64,000 nucleotides of DNA from an uncultured Eubacteriales bacterium (GTDB lineage Bacteria; Bacillota; Clostridia; Oscillospirales; Acutalibacteraceae): contig CAKTEE010000006.1 in the NCBI GenBank assembly GCA_934546985.1, positions 124,001 through 188,000 on the forward strand. Reading direction: 5' to 3'. Position 1 is the stretch's first letter; every line of letters starts with the position of its first letter. Below the pieces are notes generated by a model. That model made no database searches and was not told where the DNA came from. It was given only the letters and a program-made list of their open reading frames with translations. The translations under genes were made by a program, and so were the position numbers. Of the stretch, positions 60,378-64,000 are shown piece by piece.

Positions 60378-61439
60378 TTATCTCCTCCTCGCTTCTACTC
60401 TACGATAGCAGCGAGTTTGCCTTATTTTATACCAGATATAAATTAGTACCGCATGTTTTCCCTTAACCAACCGGAATTTTATCTTTACTTTTCTCTCTTC
60501 TGATTCCGGTAATGGCTGCATCAATACCCGTTGCACTTCAGTATCTTCACATATCTTCGCAATAAAACCAATTTGCTGCATTGCTGTCCGACCAGAAGTA
60601 GGGTAACATTCATTTTGCACTGCGATTGAAACATAAGACAACATATATAAATCAATTCTGCGGCGGCATTCATCCTCTATACCAAACTTTTTGGAAAAAT
60701 CCCTAAATGCGGCTATCAGATGCTTTGACATTTCCCACATCCCCGGCCGATACCGTTTGCTTAACGAATTGCCGTTAAAACGATAATAATAAAGCGGTTC
60801 ATCAATAAAGGATACAGTTTGCGAATGATAAAGAAATTGCAGAAGAAACAGCTCATCTTCATGAAAATAAACTCTCTCTGACGGAAATTCAATATGGTAG
60901 GTACTTATAATACCCCGTCTATATAAATTCAGCCAGGCATAGCCCTGACATTTTTTTGCGCCAACCTTCCGGTCATTCCCAAGAATATTTTTTACAATCT
61001 CCTCCACAATGGTTTCATGATTATAAACGCCGGACGGCAAATTTGCATGAAATATCTTCCATTCTCCATCACAGTTCATTTCATAGAAACCGCAGCCTAT
61101 CAGATCGCTGTTTGACTGCACAGCAGCCTGGTACATCTTTTCCAACATCTGCAAATCAGTATAATCATCTGAGTCAATAAAACTAACATACTCTCCGCCT
61201 GCCACCATCAAGCCCGCATTGCGCGCACTGGAAAGCCCGCCGTTTTCTTTATGTATGACTTTAATACGGTTATCTTCTAATGCAAATGCATCACACATTT
61301 TACCGCAGCCGTCCGGGGATCCATCGTCTACTAAAATAATTTCTATATCTTGAAACGTTTGATTCCTTATTGAATCCACACATTGCTGCAAATATTTTTC
61401 TACCTTGTAAATTGGTATAATTACACTGATTTTGCTCAA
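60378..61439 (-). CDS. Family 2 glycosyltransferase (first of four)
   Basis: 353 residues. ISVIIPIYKVEKYLQQCVDS, EIILVDDGSPDGCGKMCDA, LSSARNAGLMVAGGEYVSFI and DSDD; then YFHEDELFLLQFLYHSQTVS. TTG start at 61439 behind AGGGGGG. Closest in motif wording to the enzyme at 58240, suggesting tandem duplication. First glycosyltransferase of the operon after the signal peptidase and VanZ genes. Confidence 0.9.
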   Translation of the reverse strand: MSKISVIIPIYKVEKYLQQCVDSIRNQTFQDIEIILVDDGSPDGCGKMCDAFALEDNRIKVIHKENGGLSSARNAGLMVAGGEYVSFIDSDDYTDLQMLEKMYQAAVQSNSDLIGCGFYEMNCDGEWKIFHANLPSGVYNHETIVEEIVKNILGNDRKVGAKKCQGYAWLNLYRRGIISTYHIEFPSERVYFHEDELFLLQFLYHSQTVSFIDEPLYYYRFNGNSLSKRYRPGMWEMSKHLIAAFRDFSKKFGIEDECRRRIDLYMLSYVSIAVQNECYPTSGRTAMQQIGFIAKICEDTEVQRVLMQPLPESEERKVKIKFRLVKGKHAVLIYIWYKIRQTRCYRRVEARRR

Positions 61440-61457
61440 TACAGGCCCCCCTAAAAC

Positions 61458-61907
61458 TCACCGCTTTGCAGTTGTTTTTTTATTTTTTAAGTTATAAAAA
61501 ATCAGCCACCATAAGAAAATTCCCACGGCGGAACCAGCAGTATCCAACAGCATATCGCTGAATTGACAGGAACGGCCCGGGATAAAAAACTGATGAATTT
61601 CATCCGTTACACTGTAAAAACTACAAACCGCCAAGGCCATCCATAAACTATTTTTAGAAAAAAACAAACGCATGGCATTGACAGTGAATATTCCCAATAA
61701 CGCATATTCTGAAAAATGCGCAGATTTGCGCACAAAATGATCTGTAAATGGTAAATGAAAAATTTCTATCAGTTTTGAAACCAATCCATTGCTTAACTCT
61801 GCCGACTGTTCCGCAGGTTGATGTGAAAAATAAAAAATAATCCCCATCCATGCTAAAGGAAGCAATAGCATGATGAGTTTACCAAAAGAAACCTCTTCTC
61901 GTTTCAT
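61458..61907 (-). CDS. VanZ family membrane protein
   Basis: 149 residues with four hydrophobic segments. IFYFSHQPAEQSAELSNGLV, then VRKSAHFSEYALLGIF and a C-terminal SVTDEIHQFFIPGRSCQFSD are the VanZ signature. VanZ-like proteins give low-level teicoplanin resistance in one known case, but most members, like this one in a polysaccharide operon, have unknown envelope roles. Start overlaps the upstream stop (ATGA). Confidence 0.9.
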   Translation of the reverse strand: MKREEVSFGKLIMLLLPLAWMGIIFYFSHQPAEQSAELSNGLVSKLIEIFHLPFTDHFVRKSAHFSEYALLGIFTVNAMRLFFSKNSLWMALAVCSFYSVTDEIHQFFIPGRSCQFSDMLLDTAGSAVGIFLWWLIFYNLKNKKTTAKR

Positions 61908-62386
61908 TTTTTTCTACCATTCTTCTTTGTTATTTCATAATACAGGCACAGGATTTTATGCCGCACCGGCAAGCAAAGCCGCCACGGGACACGAAACAGC
62001 CACCAGATAAATGAACTAGTATCAATTTTTTTCCCTTTCCTATATGCAGTCCTGACAATACCAAACACCTGTTTAGGAGAAATTGAAGTTTCAATACAGG
62101 TTTGTGCATCTCCGCATAAAGATAAACTTCCGCTCTTATCAATCCCAACAATACGGTGCATAATATAAGCTCCATTGGAACGCTGATAAAAAACAATATC
62201 CCCCCGCTGAAAACTGCCATTCGGTTTAGAAACCAAAACGCTATCCCTTTGATCGACCAAAAACGGAACCATACTGCCTCCGCTTACTGTCAAACAAACC
62301 TCATTTCCCTGTACCAAAAGTTCACGGGTTAATTCGGCAAGAACAGCAATCGGTACATGCTTTGCGTTATCCTGCATATCTGCCAT
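61904..62386 (-). CDS. Signal peptidase I, SipW-like (S26)
   Basis: 160 residues. SGGSMVPFLVDQRDSVLVSK has the nucleophile Ser38; IMHRIVGIDKSG has His77 where bacterial-type enzymes have Lys, so it is of the Ser-His (archaeal/SipW) class. LCGDAQTCIETSISPKQVFG follows. The N-terminal membrane anchor is absent; a basic, aromatic C-terminus (WWLFRVPWRLCLPVRHKI) may sit on the membrane. It may process a matrix protein, as SipW does for TasA. ATG 62386 follows GGGGAGG. First gene of the exopolysaccharide operon. Confidence 0.82.
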   Translation of the reverse strand: MADMQDNAKHVPIAVLAELTRELLVQGNEVCLTVSGGSMVPFLVDQRDSVLVSKPNGSFQRGDIVFYQRSNGAYIMHRIVGIDKSGSLSLCGDAQTCIETSISPKQVFGIVRTAYRKGKKIDTSSFIWWLFRVPWRLCLPVRHKILCLYYEITKKNGRKK

Positions 62387-62437
62387 AGTTTGCCTCCCCA
62401 GCAAATTGTTCTTTTCTGTTATGTAAAAATTCTTCAA

Positions 62438-63016
62438 CTATAAAATGGGGATATTCCTTTACTTTTCAGCATATTTTTCCAATATATTCCCTAAAGAGTC
62501 CCCAACAACACAAATAAATTCTGCCCAACAGCCAAATAAGAAACTGCAACTGCCGTCCATCAACAACGGAGTTCAATAACTAAAAAACTACTGCACAAAG
62601 TATTCCAATATACGACACAAAGAAATAATCAAACCTAAATTAGACATTATACGCAAATTTTCACACTAAAAAATGTAATTCCGCCAAATGAAAATAACAA
62701 TATTTTTCAACAGATACTTTCGTTTCAGAGCACCTAAAAATCACTCGTAAACATAATTATATAACCGCTCAGAAAGCCGATCATCGGCATAATACTGCGG
62801 AAAAAGTTAACTTTTATATTCCAAAAGGACAACTATTGCCTGCCCGCTCGTCAGACGGTAAACTGCATGAGGATAAACAACAATATAAACATTAAACATT
62901 TTCATTATAGCATAGCACGACAATACATAAAATACTCATTTTAATTTACCTGTTCTGCCTATCTCTGCCAATGCAGATTTCTATCTGAAGCAATGATAAA
63001 CCGAGTATTCGAGAAT
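62438..63016. other. 579-bp region with the exopolysaccharide operon leader
   Basis: No gene is seen. Read leftward, an extended -10 box TGCTATAAT (TATAAT at 62904-62909) would give a leader of about 500 nt before the signal peptidase gene. The leader contains several small dyads, such as GCCGATGATCGGC near 62777-62789 and AAAAGTTAACTTTT (62802-62815), but I could not match a known riboswitch or antiterminator element. Confidence 0.4.
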
Positions 63017-63415
63017 CTAATACACTAATTTATCAAAGGTAATTTCGTCTAATTTTCGACGTACAATCACAGAAATATCATCGAAAACTTTATAAAACGG
63101 ACAGTTTTTAGATTCCGCACGAGCGCAGGAATAATCATCACTCAGGCATCTGCTAAACATATACGGCCCCTCAACCGCTTCTACCACCATGCGCATGGAT
63201 ATCTGCTCCGGCGGCTTCGCAAGCTCATAACCACCTTTTGCCCCTTTATAAGATTTTACAATACTTTTCTCCAACAGCTTACGCAGTATTTTAAGTGTAA
63301 AGCGCAGCGTAACAGAGACATTTTCTGCAATTTCCGCAGCATCCATACGCCGCCCATGAACGGCCAAACAATAAACAATTCTTACTGCATAATCGGATTC
63401 CAAATTGATATGCAT
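63017..63415 (-). CDS. Rrf2 family regulator with Fe-S cysteines
   Basis: 132 residues. MHINLESDYAVRIVYCLAVH and the winged helix IVKSYKGAKGGYELAKPPEQ are standard Rrf2 features. Cys90, Cys97 and Cys105 (CLSDDYSC, NCPFY) form the cluster site of Fe-S Rrf2 proteins such as IscR and NsrR, though spacing is slightly longer than in E. coli IscR. It probably senses Fe-S status, nitric oxide or redox state. GAGGTGGG precedes the ATG at 63415. It is directly downstream of rpoD by 16 bases. Confidence 0.9.
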   Translation of the reverse strand: MHINLESDYAVRIVYCLAVHGRRMDAAEIAENVSVTLRFTLKILRKLLEKSIVKSYKGAKGGYELAKPPEQISMRMVVEAVEGPYMFSRCLSDDYSCARAESKNCPFYKVFDDISVIVRRKLDEITFDKLVY

Positions 63416-63431
63416 CTTCCCACCTCGTATA

Positions 63432-64000
63432 TCAATCAAGAAAATCTTTTAATCTTTTGCTTCGGCTGGGATGACGCAGTTTGCGCAGCGCCTTAGCTTC
63501 AATTTGCCTGATACGTTCTCTTGTAACATTAAATTCCTTGCCAACTTCTTCCAATGTACGCGGGTGACCGTCAACCAATCCAAAACGCAGGGCAAGGACT
63601 TTTTCTTCCCGCGGCGTTAATGTTTTTAGTACATTCCCCAACTGCTCTTTTAACAGAAGCTGAGATGCTGCATCAGCAGGCGCCAAAGCATCGTCATCCG
63701 GAATAAAATCTCCCAGATGGCTGTCTTCCTCCTCACCAATCGGCGTTTCTAAAGATACCGGTTCCTGAGAAACACGCAAAATTTCGCGCACTTTTTCCAC
63801 GGGCATTTCTACCTCAAGGGCAATTTCCTCCGGTGTAGGCTCCCTGCCATTTTTATGTAAAAGCTGGCTGTTTGCTTTTTTTACCTTATTAATCGTTTCT
63901 ACCATATGTACCGGAATACGAATGGTCCTCGCCTGATCTGCAATCGCCCTTGTGATTGCCTGACGAATCCACCATGTTGCATAAGTGGAAAACTTGAATC
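63432..64000 (-). CDS. rpoD: RNA polymerase sigma factor RpoD, 5' end beyond window
   Basis: The visible 188 residues cover the end of region 2 through region 4: FSTYATWWIRQAITRAIADQ is region 2.3-2.4 for -10 recognition, then region 3 (PTPEEIALEVEMPVEKVREI) and region 4 with LTPREEKVLALRFGL and VTRERIRQIEAKALRKLRHP, the -35 reading helix. It is the vegetative sigma factor, consistent with the TTGACA/TATAAT promoters in the window. The start lies to the right of 64000. Confidence 0.96.
   Translation of the reverse strand, partial: FKFSTYATWWIRQAITRAIADQARTIRIPVHMVETINKVKKANSQLLHKNGREPTPEEIALEVEMPVEKVREILRVSQEPVSLETPIGEEEDSHLGDFIPDDDALAPADAASQLLLKEQLGNVLKTLTPREEKVLALRFGLVDGHPRTLEEVGKEFNVTRERIRQIEAKALRKLRHPSRSKRLKDFLD

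Noticed and set aside
61458..61907. VanZ protein as a glycopeptide resistance gene
   Set aside because: No other van genes are present and most VanZ-family proteins are unrelated to resistance; kept as a plain family call.
62802..62815. AAAAGTTAACTTTT, sharing the 12-base core AAAGTTAACTTT with the MerR-type promoter at 5205-5235
   Set aside because: No -35/-10 pair with 19-bp spacing surrounds it on either strand, so it is probably a chance palindrome in AT-rich DNA.

Overview
The window looks like a chromosomal segment of a low-to-moderate GC, spore-forming anaerobic Firmicute of the class Clostridia, perhaps Oscillospiraceae-like (this last point is inference). The evidence is spo0A next to spoIVB, a SpoVAE protein, the Firmicute order RNase J-gdpP-rplI-dnaB-tilS-ftsH, trmK-nif3-rqcH, a NifS/NifU-type Fe-S pair, a sensory-type [FeFe]-hydrogenase-like protein and rpoD at the right edge. 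Start codon use is relaxed: about eleven genes appear to start with TTG.

Layout. 1-8 kb is accessory: a DUF2935 fragment, then a leftward redox operon (flavodoxin, alpha/beta hydrolase, cyclophilin-like lipoprotein, CMD-cupin) divergent from a MerR regulator, a zinc-ribbon protein, a short DXS-like enzyme and a Vat-like acetyltransferase. Two promoters here have the 19-bp spacer and central dyad typical of MerR targets, so the redox operon and the DXS-like gene probably form one regulon. 8.3-15.5 kb is core: dusB, DUF4364, DUF1858, an MFS transporter, trmK, nif3-like and rqcH. 15.5-19.6 kb is a probably acquired block: a decayed tnpV, a class M sirtuin, a zinc macrodomain protein with an early in-frame stop, a pyridoxamine-oxidase/ferredoxin protein truncated by an exact 17-bp tandem duplication, a double SnoaL-like protein and an HxlR regulator.

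19.9-24.5 kb is a polysaccharide cluster (radical SAM/SPASM, acyltransferase, two GT4). 24.8-28.6 kb holds birA, an isolated spoVAE and serA-serC. 29-32.3 kb is a five-gene operon (DRTGG, RsbW-like ATPase, [FeFe]-hydrogenase-like, DRTGG, PHP) that looks like a redox or hydrogen sensing module. 32.4-34.6 kb is spo0A-spoIVB, followed by a SLOG protein. 35.3-44.4 kb is the leftward housekeeping run from RNase J to ftsH. 44.9-47.1 kb carries rnhA, nifS-like and nifU-like genes.

47.1-52 kb is AT-rich and accessory, built around tRNA-Lys(UUU): a possible integrase relic, a lipoprotein, small ORFs, a second MerR regulator and a DUF6688 membrane protein overlapping a nucleotidyltransferase. 52.1-62.4 kb is a leftward surface and exopolysaccharide region: a secreted Ig-like/copper-amine-oxidase-N protein, a GH3 lipoprotein, a Wzz-BY-kinase fusion with a Tyr/Gly-rich tail, four GT2 enzymes, VanZ and a SipW-type signal peptidase behind a leader of about 500 nt. 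The window ends with an Fe-S type Rrf2 regulator and the 3' part of rpoD.

The most interesting items are the sirtuin/macrodomain operon with two independent lesions, the MerR-type dual promoters, the sensory-hydrogenase module and the DUF6688-nucleotidyltransferase pair. All function calls rest on reading the sequence and on family knowledge; no database search was run.
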